A DNA stretch of 64,000 nucleotides from Aurantiacibacter atlanticus (lineage in GTDB: Bacteria > Pseudomonadota > Alphaproteobacteria > Sphingomonadales > Sphingomonadaceae). Shown in pieces: positions 35,856-44,422 of the stretch. The notes under the pieces were generated by a model, which was not told the origin of the DNA, searched no databases, and was given only the letters and a program-made list of their open reading frames with translations. The position numbers and the translations under genes are program-made. Every line of letters starts with the position of its first letter. Positions within the stretch are counted from its first letter, which is position 1. The stretch spans positions 1,240,001-1,304,000 of the forward strand of contig NZ_CP011310.1 of assembly GCF_001077815.2 (NCBI RefSeq). The letters are read 5' to 3'.

Positions 35856-37418
35856 TTAGCTGGAAAGGGCTGACAGGCCGTGTTTGCCTTTGTCGGCATG
35901 GATGACAGCAGGCTCGGTCGCCAATCGATTACATAGGTCTTCGCACGACATTGGAACGCCCAGTTCAAAACCTTGCAGATAATCGCATCCCTGCAATTGC
36001 AGCAGGCGCGCCTGCCATTCGCTTTCAACACCTTCCATCACGGTCTTCATTCCCAAGCTGTGACTGAAATCCACCATAGAGCGGATGATACGAATGGCCT
36101 TTTCGCTCTGGCCTAATTTCTGGATAAAGGATTTGTCCAGCTTCATCCCGTCGAGCTCGAAATTCTGCAGATAGCTGAGCGAGGAATAGCCGGTTCCGAA
36201 ATCATCCAGATACACTTCGATACCTATTGCCCGCAGATGGCCGATGGAATCGCGCGCACTGGATATATCGGAAATCAGGACGCCCTCGGTCACTTCCACC
36301 ACCAGTGAAGAAGGGGGGAGACCGGACGCAATCAGACGGTCAATCAGCCTGTCTGCAAAATTTTCATGGCGAAAGTAGATTGGCGAAACATTGACCGCGA
36401 CAGGGCACTTGAATTCCTGGGCGGCTCCAAGCGCGGTATCCAGTGTCCATTCTGTCAGCTGGATAATTTGTCCGCTGTCCTCGGCCACGGATACCATCAG
36501 GGCAGGGGAGATGCCATCAAGCGCAGTTCCTTTGGAACGCAGCAGCGCCTCGACTTTGCAGGTCTTGCCGTCGCGCGCATCGACGATCGGCTGATAATGC
36601 AGCATGAAACGTTCTTCGAAATGCGCCTTGCCAAGCTCTGTTCGGATTGAGTTTTCGCGCATTTGCCGATTGGAAAGCAGGTCATCGAAGATATGTACAG
36701 ATCCGCCTCTGTTTCCCTTCGCTTCATACATGGCAAGATCGGCGCGGCGCAGCAATTCTTCGCAGCCGTAGATGGCCGGATCGCCGATTGCGATGCCAAG
36801 CGATGCTGAAACTTCAACAACGCGGTCCGCGAGGTGAAAAGGGCGGCCGATTGCATTGATAAGCGCATCGCCAATGGCCTTCACCTCGGCCTCGTCACGA
36901 AATGGCAGGATTGCAGCAAATTCATCACCGCCCAGGCGGGCCAGCGCAATCGGATCGGACAGCACTTCGGCAGCACGGTCCCCCACAGCTTCCAGCAGAC
37001 GGTCGCCGACATAATGGCCCAGAGTATCATTTACTTCTTTGAACCGGTTCAGGTCGAAATACAGCAGCATCACCATCGTGCTGTCTGAACTCGTTGCCGC
37101 CAGTTCTTCCAGGGCCTGGGTAAAGGCAGCTCGATTGAGGTGGCCGGTTAGCGGGTCCATGCGCAACCGCCTGCGGCTCTCCTTCAGCAAATCCGCCAAC
37201 AGGCTGCGCGTGCGGTCAGATCGCAAGATGTCATCCCTCAACAAGCCGGCTGAAAGCGCACCGCTGCATGCGGAGATAAATGCGAGCCAACCTGCTTCGC
37301 GAGCATTTCCATTTAATCCGTAATATGCCGCGATGCAGCTCAGCAGGACCGCCAGCAAGGCAAGTGCAGTCCCGGGCTGCCTACGTGCAACCATCATATG
37401 AGAAATCTTGTCGAGCAC
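35856..37418 (-). CDS. GGDEF-EAL cyclic-di-GMP regulator
   Basis: 520 residues. Two hydrophobic helices (about 15-35 and 42-60) anchor it. The diguanylate cyclase domain keeps GGDEF at 163-167 with DLNRFKEVNDTLGH. The EAL domain keeps EALLR (290-294), NVSP, VEVTEG, DDFGTGYSS, KLDKSFI, VMEGVES and LQGFELG, so both active sites look intact. A dual diguanylate cyclase/phosphodiesterase is possible. It ends a leftward operon with a response regulator and kinases and may be the output of that system. c-di-GMP often controls exopolysaccharide and biofilm, relevant to the polysaccharide locus nearby. Confidence 0.93.
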   Translation of the reverse strand: MLDKISHMMVARRQPGTALALLAVLLSCIAAYYGLNGNAREAGWLAFISACSGALSAGLLRDDILRSDRTRSLLADLLKESRRRLRMDPLTGHLNRAAFTQALEELAATSSDSTMVMLLYFDLNRFKEVNDTLGHYVGDRLLEAVGDRAAEVLSDPIALARLGGDEFAAILPFRDEAEVKAIGDALINAIGRPFHLADRVVEVSASLGIAIGDPAIYGCEELLRRADLAMYEAKGNRGGSVHIFDDLLSNRQMRENSIRTELGKAHFEERFMLHYQPIVDARDGKTCKVEALLRSKGTALDGISPALMVSVAEDSGQIIQLTEWTLDTALGAAQEFKCPVAVNVSPIYFRHENFADRLIDRLIASGLPPSSLVVEVTEGVLISDISSARDSIGHLRAIGIEVYLDDFGTGYSSLSYLQNFELDGMKLDKSFIQKLGQSEKAIRIIRSMVDFSHSLGMKTVMEGVESEWQARLLQLQGCDYLQGFELGVPMSCEDLCNRLATEPAVIHADKGKHGLSALSS

Positions 37419-37419
37419 T

Positions 37420-37902
37420 TCAGCGGCCGACTTTCGTTTCCATCAGTCGCCTGACTTGCTGCGCCATTCGTTTCTTGCCTTCGGCCATCTGGTTATCCAG
37501 CGAGTTCACCGTTTCGGATTGTGAAAGATGCGTGGCCATTCGGGCCCGCAGCACAGGCAGGCTTACAGGTTTTGTCACGTAATCATTTGCCCCGGCCTGC
37601 ATTGCCTCGACAATATGCTCGTCCTCGCCAACGGCGGTGCACATGATGACAGGCAAGCGGCTGGCCGTGTGGTTCTCACGGATCGCTATCAGCGTATCCA
37701 GTCCGCTGAGACCGGGCATCATCCAGTCAAGCAGGACGATGTCTGGTCTGGCCTTGGAAAGTATCGACAACGCCCCGGCGCCATCGCCAGCACTCAATGT
37801 GCGGTAGCCGGCGGACTGCAGGGACCGTTCCAGAAGGAGGCGATTTTCCTCGATATCGTCGACAATCAGGACCATGCGCTGGATGTTGCAATGCAATGTC
37901 AT
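37420..37902 (-). CDS. Single-domain response regulator
   Basis: 160 residues. CheY-like receiver: LIVDDIEENR, phosphoacceptor Asp59 in IVLLDWMMPG, Thr in MCTAVGE and Lys in YVTKPVS. A C-terminal helix of about 35 charged residues (SLDNQMAEGKKRMAQQVRR) follows and may mediate pairing or membrane contact. An internal Met10 could be the true start. The gene overlaps the hybrid-kinase stop by 4 bases and lies 1 base from the GGDEF-EAL gene, so it may relay signals from the kinases to the c-di-GMP enzyme. Confidence 0.9.
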   Translation of the reverse strand: MTLHCNIQRMVLIVDDIEENRLLLERSLQSAGYRTLSAGDGAGALSILSKARPDIVLLDWMMPGLSGLDTLIAIRENHTASRLPVIMCTAVGEDEHIVEAMQAGANDYVTKPVSLPVLRARMATHLSQSETVNSLDNQMAEGKKRMAQQVRRLMETKVGR

Positions 37903-39794
37903 CCTACGGCCTCCCGCAGACCTTCGGCGATTTCGCGCGGAGCCGCATCGCCTTTCAAGTAAAAGCGGGCACCTGCGGAGACGAGCGAATGATGCTGCGA
38001 AATGGAGAGATCCTGGCCTGACACAACGATCAGGGGAATGGCCGCCAGTTCAGTGTGGGACGCAAGACGTTCGATAAATTCAAAACCGTTGACCCCGGGC
38101 ATGTTGAGATCCAGCAAAATTGCCTTTGGAGGCCTGTTCTTAACAGCATCAAGGCCGGATTGGCCGTCCACCGCGCGCCGCGTGCTGAAGCCCATGCGGC
38201 GAACCGTCCGGTTCAGCAATTCGGCCGCGTCATCTTCGTCTTCGATAATCAGCACATCTCCGCTCAGATCAGTGTCATAGACGGAGATGATGCGGCGTAA
38301 TTCGGTTTCGGTCACTGGTTTGCGGACGAAATCAGATGCACCGGCTTCAAGGCCGCGGGCCCGGTCATCATCCACGGTAACGATCAGGATCGGTGTGCTG
38401 GTCAGCTGTGGTTGTGCGCGCAATTCGGGCAGCACTTCATATCCGGATTTACCGGGCATCAGTGCATCCAGCAGAACGATGTCGACCGGCTCCCGACACG
38501 CCATTTCCAGCCCGTCTGCCGCGTTTCGAGCGGATACCACCTGATAATCGCAGCGCTTCAACCATCGGGTCAGAAGATCGATAGCAGCCGGATCGTCGTC
38601 AATCACGAGCGCTTTCTTCTTCTTTCTGGACGGTTCATGCGCGCCGTGCCGCTGTATAGCCTGCATGGGGGATTCCTCGGGTTCAATCGGTGGACCGGCC
38701 TTTGAAATGTCCAGGGGGATATCGAGTTGGTATGCCCAGGTGCCGTCCTCACGCTCTTCCATCACCAGCACGGCACCCACCAGACGTGCCAGCACATCGT
38801 TGACAAAGGCGCTGCCGTTCTTTTCTACACTGCGCCTTTCGCTGCGGGCATTCGCAAAATTATCGGCAATGACCAAGATGCGTACCCGATCGCCTGATGC
38901 GATGGAGGCAGAGTAGCGAAGCGACCGTGCACCTCTGAATTTCACTGCATGATCGAACATTCCCTGTACGGCCCGATTCACCTTGTCGCGATGGCTGAAC
39001 AAAGTGATGTCTCCGCCCGCACTATCATCGGACAGCGTCATTCGGCCATATTCGCTCTGGCATCCGATGCGGGAGGCAATCGAGGTAAGAAGACCGCGAA
39101 TTGAAATTGGCGCGCGCTCTTGCGCTGTGCCATCCACCTTGTCTTCGACCATGACCAGCAAGTTATCGATTTGCCCAAGCAGGGTTTCGCCTGCTCTGCG
39201 TATTCGGCGCAAGTCCACCGAAATCGTTACGAGACCTTTTGCATCCGCTGTCTCGATAAGAATGGAAGAATAGCCCATGATTGCATTGAGCGGTGTGCGT
39301 ATTTCATGGCTCAACCGCGAGAAGAATGCCTTGCGCTCCACCGTATCGTTATCAAGCTTGGCACGGGCGTGATCGCGCTCAACCTGCATTGCACGAAACG
39401 CGCGGGACACGGCGCGCAACCCGGCTTGCGCGCGCACAGGGGCTGCTGCCGTAGTCATCCCAGCCATCAGCGCTGGTCCGCCAATGCGACATTCGCTTCT
39501 ACCAACAAAACTTGTGGCCAAATCCCACAATTCATCAGCGTAGGCGTTCAACCTTTTTGCGTGCGCTGCATTGATGGCGCGACCAAGTAGAAAGCCAAGA
39601 ACTCCGAAGATCGAGGCAATAGCAAAACCGCCCAGGATGATTGAGTCGGTCATCGATTGGGGCGCGACCATTGTCAGTGTCATGGCAGCGGCAAGAACGC
39701 TGCCGGCCCCAAGGAGGACAAGAATCCACGGAAGGAAACGGTCTCTCGATACCCTTGGTGGTGGCGAGGTGAGGGGAGTATCGAGATAGCTCAC
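37899..39794 (-). CDS. Hybrid histidine kinase with degenerate ATPase and two receiver domains
   Basis: 631 residues. Two helices (about 23-45 and 52-72) are followed by HisKA with His163 in LSHEIRTPLNAIMGYS. The ATPase region is poorly conserved: the N-box reads GMFDHAVKFRG (no NxxxxAxKF Asn) and the G1 box reads IADNFANARS without DxGxG. Two full receivers follow (about 395-510 and 515-630), with Asp in IVLLDALMPG and AILLDLNMPG. It may be a phosphotransfer hub or phosphatase rather than an autokinase. It overlaps the upstream kinase stop by 4 bases. Confidence 0.9.
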   Translation of the reverse strand: MSYLDTPLTSPPPRVSRDRFLPWILVLLGAGSVLAAAMTLTMVAPQSMTDSIILGGFAIASIFGVLGFLLGRAINAAHAKRLNAYADELWDLATSFVGRSECRIGGPALMAGMTTAAAPVRAQAGLRAVSRAFRAMQVERDHARAKLDNDTVERKAFFSRLSHEIRTPLNAIMGYSSILIETADAKGLVTISVDLRRIRRAGETLLGQIDNLLVMVEDKVDGTAQERAPISIRGLLTSIASRIGCQSEYGRMTLSDDSAGGDITLFSHRDKVNRAVQGMFDHAVKFRGARSLRYSASIASGDRVRILVIADNFANARSERRSVEKNGSAFVNDVLARLVGAVLVMEEREDGTWAYQLDIPLDISKAGPPIEPEESPMQAIQRHGAHEPSRKKKKALVIDDDPAAIDLLTRWLKRCDYQVVSARNAADGLEMACREPVDIVLLDALMPGKSGYEVLPELRAQPQLTSTPILIVTVDDDRARGLEAGASDFVRKPVTETELRRIISVYDTDLSGDVLIIEDEDDAAELLNRTVRRMGFSTRRAVDGQSGLDAVKNRPPKAILLDLNMPGVNGFEFIERLASHTELAAIPLIVVSGQDLSISQHHSLVSAGARFYLKGDAAPREIAEGLREAVG

Positions 39795-41176
39795 GCGGCA
39801 GACCGCTGATCTATCTGCGCTTCAATTGCTGGCACACGGATCGTAAAGCTGGTGCCAACGCCAAATTCGCTGCGGACAACGATTGTGCCGCCCATCATTT
39901 CAGCAAACCGCTTGGTCAGCGCAAGTCCGAGACCGCTGCCGCCATAATGGGTGGCTGTATCGTCTTCCGCTTGGCTGAACGTCTTGAATATGCGGCGCAA
40001 GCCATCTGGCCGCATGCCGATGCCATTATCCGTGACTTCGAGTGAGAGCCAGTCTCCATCGGCATCGGTGGTGCGAATTACTGTCAGCATGATGACACCT
40101 TTGGTCGTGAACTTCGCCGCGTTGGACAGCAAGTTGAGGAGGGACTGGCGAACCTTGAGAGCATCCAATTCAAGCGGTGTGATCTCTTCCGGCATATTCA
40201 GCACAAGCTGGTTGTGACGTTTTTGTGCAAGCGGCGAGGCTGTGGCAATTACATCATGGGCGAGGCTGCGCAGATCGACTTCCTCGACGCTGAGATCCAT
40301 TCGGCTACTTTCGATTGATGACAGGTCGATCACATTGTTGACGAGCGCCAGCAAATGTCGGCCAGCGGCATGGATCCGGTCAAGGTCCTGGGACTTGCGC
40401 GCGTCCTCACCCCGGTCCTGCCATTCTTCCTTGAGCATTTCAGTAAAACCGATGATAGCGTTGAGCGGAGTGCGCAGTTCGTGGTTCATCTTGGCAAGGA
40501 AGATAGACTTGCGGCGACTGGCCTGTTCTGCCTTCGCCATCGCGCCGCGCAGTTCTTCGACCCGTTCGCGCTGGTTGATTGTAGCCTGTTCCAACCGCAG
40601 GCTTACGCGCATGACTGTTTCGTAAAACAGGCACATCATGGTCATGTAAGCGAGGGCAGCGATGATCGAGAAAACATTCGGAAGCAGCAATTGCTCATGG
40701 TCCAGCAGCTGCGGAAATTCACCGGTCACAAGACGCGCAATAGTGAAAAGCGTCAGTTGCAGCGCAATGCCGATCAGCGCATTGCGAATGGCCTCCGCCA
40801 GATAGAAGAAGCACAGAACCATCGCGATGAGGAACCACGGCAGCAGCGGCGAGCTTATGCCGCCGAACCAGAACGATCCGAACAGGCTGAGACCGACCAG
40901 CATTTGCACTGAGACCATCGCGGCCAGTTCCATGCTCCCGCTTTTGCGCAGGATGATCGGAACAAGGAAGAAACTGGAGACGCAGATTTCGGTAACCCAG
41001 AACTGCCAGCCCGCTACCGGCAGGTTGAGCCACAGGAATGCCATCACAGCCTGGCCCATCAATGGGCCGAGGAAATGCAGCAATACGAAATTACGCACCA
41101 CAGTGACGTCAGACACCGATGAGCGGAATCGCACCGGTATGAACCAGTCCAGCAGTGTGTTCAGCCGGGCAATCAT
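39791..41176 (-). CDS. Membrane histidine kinase with six-helix sensor domain (catalytically intact)
   Basis: 461 residues. About six membrane helices (residues 28-190) form the sensor, including FGGISSPLLPWFL. A short coiled segment leads to HisKA (His about 231 in MNHELRTPLNAIIGF). The ATPase is complete: NLLSNAAKF, DNGIGM and GGSGLGLALTKRF. It starts a leftward operon with the hybrid kinase, response regulator and GGDEF-EAL genes. Its sensor domain is clearly homologous to that of the divergent kinase at 41344, so the pair arose by duplication. Confidence 0.93.
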   Translation of the reverse strand: MIARLNTLLDWFIPVRFRSSVSDVTVVRNFVLLHFLGPLMGQAVMAFLWLNLPVAGWQFWVTEICVSSFFLVPIILRKSGSMELAAMVSVQMLVGLSLFGSFWFGGISSPLLPWFLIAMVLCFFYLAEAIRNALIGIALQLTLFTIARLVTGEFPQLLDHEQLLLPNVFSIIAALAYMTMMCLFYETVMRVSLRLEQATINQRERVEELRGAMAKAEQASRRKSIFLAKMNHELRTPLNAIIGFTEMLKEEWQDRGEDARKSQDLDRIHAAGRHLLALVNNVIDLSSIESSRMDLSVEEVDLRSLAHDVIATASPLAQKRHNQLVLNMPEEITPLELDALKVRQSLLNLLSNAAKFTTKGVIMLTVIRTTDADGDWLSLEVTDNGIGMRPDGLRRIFKTFSQAEDDTATHYGGSGLGLALTKRFAEMMGGTIVVRSEFGVGTSFTIRVPAIEAQIDQRSAA

Positions 41177-41343
41177 CGAGACCTCCGAAAGTCGAGGCTT
41201 CTGGTACCCGGCAAGGGTTTAAATATCTCTAAAACTCTTGTTAACCATTATGCAATTGATGGGGCCTAGACCACCGAGTGGAAACCCGTGGTTTGCAGAC
41301 CGCGACGTTGCCCGTTTCTGGCCGATAATAGGACTGCGATGAG

Positions 41344-42753
41344 ATGACAGCTTTGCAGACATCGCCCGGCTGGAACCTGAGCTCTGTACTCGATTTCTTC
41401 ATCCCCAAAGCGATGATCGCGGATGTCGAACAGCATCGCCGTGCGCGCATGTTCATGCTGAGCCATACCTTCGGTCCGATATTGGGCAATACGCTTCCCG
41501 CATATCTCTATTTGATTAATGGGATCGCGGATTACCGGGTGGTTGTCTTCTTTCTCTCGATCACCGCCTTCTGGATCTATCCCGTCCTGCTGCGCCTGAC
41601 CGGACGCTATCGCCTGCTGGCCTTTATCTCGGTTCAGAATTTGGCGTTCTGCGTTATCTGGGCCTGCTATGCCTTTGGTGGATTGCTTTCGCCATTCCTG
41701 CCGTGGATGCTGATCATTCCGCTTCTCTCGTTCCTGTATCTCCCATCTGAAGGCTGGACGCGCGATATCCTGCTATTGCAATTGTTTGCCAATCTTTCGG
41801 CGCTGCTTTTCGTCACAACGGGTGGTGTTGCACTCCCGCCGCTCAATCTCGAAGAGCTTGAAGTCATCGGGATGATCTCGATGGGTTCGGTGGCGATCTA
41901 TTTCGGCATGATGGCGCTGTATTTTGCCAAGATGTTCCATGAACAGCGCGAATTCGGGCAGGAACTCGACAATCTGGTTTCATCTTCCGACAATCTTCGC
42001 AATCTTACTGCGGCTGCCCGGCAAGCCGGTGCTGCGAAGGCCGATTTTATCGCCGGGATGAGCCATGAATTGCGCACTCCACTGAATGCCATCATCGGTT
42101 ACAGCCAGCTTCTGCTGGAAGAAGCAGAGGATGAAGGGGACAGCGCCAATAAGGGTGATCTGCACCATATCCATTCATCCGGATCGCAGCTTCTCTACCT
42201 GATCGATCACGTGCTTGATTACTCGCGCATCGAAGCGGGCCGCATGCCGATCAATGCGCGGCCGGACAAGGTCGCTACCGCTTTTGTGCGATGGCGGGGA
42301 GAAGTTGCAAAAAAGGCTCCGGGTGTGGCGCTTTCCCTTGATGAGGCCGGCCATAACGAACGGGTTTTCGTGACGGACTGGACAGCGATGGCCGCCATAG
42401 TCGGCAATATGGTGAGCGGCATTGCCTATGCTTGCAAGGATGGCCAGATACGCCTGCGTTTCTGCGTTATCGAAAACGATGGCATATCGCTGCGGCTGGA
42501 GAGTTTTGACGCGGCCGGGCGGCCTCACCCCATCAGTCTGACATCAGAGATTTTCGACGATTCCCAGGATATTTCTCCTACCAAATACGGCGCCATGGGG
42601 ATCGAACCGGCACTGGCGCTGAAATATATTCAGCTGCTGGGTGGAGACATCCTTAAAGAGCGGTGTGCCGGTGATGAACATGAGCTTATCATAATATTTC
42701 CACCCGTCACGAGCGTACAGCCTACTGAAGGCGCCCACACTCAGCTTGCCTGA
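41344..42753 (+). CDS. Membrane histidine kinase with six-helix sensor domain (degenerate ATPase)
   Basis: 469 residues. The sensor (about residues 32-205) matches that of the divergent kinase, with IPKAMIAD, RRARMFMLSHTFGPILGN and FGGLLSPFLPWML. HisKA is intact (His about 241 in MSHELRTPLNAIIGYS). The ATPase is weak: NMVSGIAYACKDG for the N-box, ESFDAAGRP for the G1 box, and KYGAMGIEPALALKY for the G2 box, all lacking the Gly-rich pattern. It may sense but depend on the intact paralogue for phosphoryl supply, or act as a phosphatase. A DivK-like regulator follows after about 26 bases. Confidence 0.92.
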   Translation: MTALQTSPGWNLSSVLDFFIPKAMIADVEQHRRARMFMLSHTFGPILGNTLPAYLYLINGIADYRVVVFFLSITAFWIYPVLLRLTGRYRLLAFISVQNLAFCVIWACYAFGGLLSPFLPWMLIIPLLSFLYLPSEGWTRDILLLQLFANLSALLFVTTGGVALPPLNLEELEVIGMISMGSVAIYFGMMALYFAKMFHEQREFGQELDNLVSSSDNLRNLTAAARQAGAAKADFIAGMSHELRTPLNAIIGYSQLLLEEAEDEGDSANKGDLHHIHSSGSQLLYLIDHVLDYSRIEAGRMPINARPDKVATAFVRWRGEVAKKAPGVALSLDEAGHNERVFVTDWTAMAAIVGNMVSGIAYACKDGQIRLRFCVIENDGISLRLESFDAAGRPHPISLTSEIFDDSQDISPTKYGAMGIEPALALKYIQLLGGDILKERCAGDEHELIIIFPPVTSVQPTEGAHTQLA

Positions 42754-42779
42754 GCATTGTCCGCTTACTGGAATTGCCA

Positions 42780-43148
42780 TTGACCAAAGTTCTCATCGTT
42801 GAAGACAATGAAATGAACCGCGATATGCTTTCACGCCGCCTGAGCAGGAAGGGTTTCGAAGTGATCGCTGCCGTGGATGGTCCGGATGGGATCATGACGG
42901 CATCATCTGCCTTGCCCGATATAATCCTTATGGATGTTGCCCTTGGCGCTATGGATGGCTGGGAAGCCACGCGAGCGATCAAGACCAATGCAGAAACTGC
43001 CAATATTCCGGTGATCGCGCTTACTGCGCACGCCCTCGAAAGCGATCGCAGAAAGTCGATTGCAGCTGGTTGCAGCGAGTTTGAAACCAAGCCGATCGAC
43101 ATCGACAGGTTGGTCGAGAAAATCATGTTATTGGCGAATTTAGCGTAA
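42780..43148 (+). CDS. DivK/CheY-like single-domain response regulator
   Basis: 122 residues from a TTG at 42780 with GGAA about seven bases upstream; TTG 42774 is possible. The receiver has LIVEDNEMNRDML, phosphoacceptor Asp52 in IILMDVALGAMDGWEATR, Thr/Ala switch LTAHALESDR and Lys in FETKPIDIDRL. No output domain, so it works through protein partners. It follows the degenerate kinase and is its likely partner. Confidence 0.9.
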   Translation: MTKVLIVEDNEMNRDMLSRRLSRKGFEVIAAVDGPDGIMTASSALPDIILMDVALGAMDGWEATRAIKTNAETANIPVIALTAHALESDRRKSIAAGCSEFETKPIDIDRLVEKIMLLANLA

Positions 43149-43460
43149 CCGGAAGCTCGGCTTTTTCCTCGATGGAAAAAATGACGCTGCTTCGGCCCAC
43201 TGCTACAGGCACTTTCGGTGGCAATGACGTGCTTGGCGAAACGCGGCTCGATCCTGGGCTTTGAGTACGGGTATTTCCGTCACCTTCTGAGCTTGAATTG
43301 GTATTCTGCCATTGCAGCTCCGGAAGTGTTCATCCTCCGCGTCCGGACCTTCTTGCTTGCTGGGCCAGCACCATATCTCCATTTGCGATGACTCCGTCCC
43401 TTGCGGTAGCGCAGCAATGTATTTCACAGCATTGCCACAAAAGAGGGTTACACCGTCCCC
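43149..43460. other. Intergenic region before the S1/P1 nuclease gene
   Basis: 312 bases without a supported gene. An imperfect terminator-like hairpin lies at 43162-43180. A 74-codon leftward ORF (43203-43427) is rejected. The region should hold the nuclease promoter. Confidence 0.5.
43162..43180. terminator. Short hairpin after the DivK-like gene (weak terminator candidate)
   Basis: TTTTTCC (43162-43168), TCGAT, GGAAAAA (43174-43180) forms a 7-bp stem. It is A/T-rich and lacks a strong G/C stem, so it is only a weak factor-independent terminator candidate. Confidence 0.25.
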
Positions 43461-44318
43461 ATGATCAAGATTTCGGCCGCTCTCACCGCCATATCTGCGC
43501 TTTCGCTATCCGTGCCCGCCCATGCCTGGGGGCCTACTGGACATCGCGTGACTGCGCAGATTGCACAGGACAATATCAGCGGCCGCACGCGCGCCGAAAT
43601 TGTTGAAATCCTGGGTCATGAGGAACTGCCTGAGGCGAGCACCTGGCCTGATGAAGAGCGTTCAAACCCCGCGCCTTTCTGGCAGGAGACGGCAGGCCCT
43701 TTCCATTACGTGACCTTGCCAACGGGGCAGGAGGTGGGCTCAATCATCCACCCAGCGGAAGGGGACGCGCTGACCGCGCTCGAAGGATTTACCGCCGTTT
43801 TGCGCGACGACGCCGCGTCTGCCGATGACAGGGCGCTGGCCCTGCGCTTCGTTGTCCACATCGTTTCTGATCTTCACATGCCACTCCATTCGGGCAGGGG
43901 CACGGACCGGGGCGGCAATGATTTCATCGTCGACTGGTTTGGCAAGGAAACCAATCTGCACTGGGTGTGGGATGAAGGCATGATCCTGCGCCAGCAATTG
44001 TCCTATTCCGAATATGCCGATCGGCTGGAACGCCATATGACCGCTGAAGAAGTGCTGGCATGGTGGGAACCCGCCCCAGGAAACTGGGTGGCAGAGAGCG
44101 TTGCCCTTCGAGAGCGTATCTATCCCCAAACAGGCCCTTCTGCCGGGCCATATGGCGGACCCGATGCAGAGCCGGTTCCCGGCCTCGGCACGGAGGAATT
44201 TCCGGTGGCATTGCAATATCGCTATCACTGGACATGGATACAGTCTGCGGAAGAGCGGCTCGCGCAGTCGGGTATCCGCCTTGCGGCCTATCTCGATATG
44301 GTTTTTGCCGAGGAATAA
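43461..44318 (+). CDS. Periplasmic S1/P1-type nuclease
   Basis: 285 residues. Signal peptide ends at AHA, so the mature protein starts with Trp, a zinc ligand in this family. The remaining zinc ligands are visible as GHR (His), WPDE, HIVSDLHMPLH and GGNDF, with TNLHWVWD. These are the trinuclear zinc motifs of P1/S1 nuclease, which cleaves single-stranded DNA and RNA and 3'-nucleotides. A C-terminal helix (WTWIQSAEERLAQSGIRLA) completes the fold. It begins a region rich in nucleotide-salvage genes and would release nucleotides in the periplasm or outside. Confidence 0.93.
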   Translation: MIKISAALTAISALSLSVPAHAWGPTGHRVTAQIAQDNISGRTRAEIVEILGHEELPEASTWPDEERSNPAPFWQETAGPFHYVTLPTGQEVGSIIHPAEGDALTALEGFTAVLRDDAASADDRALALRFVVHIVSDLHMPLHSGRGTDRGGNDFIVDWFGKETNLHWVWDEGMILRQQLSYSEYADRLERHMTAEEVLAWWEPAPGNWVAESVALRERIYPQTGPSAGPYGGPDAEPVPGLGTEEFPVALQYRYHWTWIQSAEERLAQSGIRLAAYLDMVFAEE

Positions 44319-44422
44319 TCCTGTATCGGGCAGGCCTTCTGCCGGACAAATGCAGGTTTGCCCTCCTGTTTCACTCCGGCTTCGTCTAGGGTCGGCATCC
44401 AACAATTGGACACGGAGCGTTT

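Noticed and set aside
43203..43427. 74-codon leftward ORF between the DivK-like regulator and the nuclease gene
   Set aside because: No ribosome binding site, no conserved motif, Gln/Cys-rich composition. Treated as non-coding.
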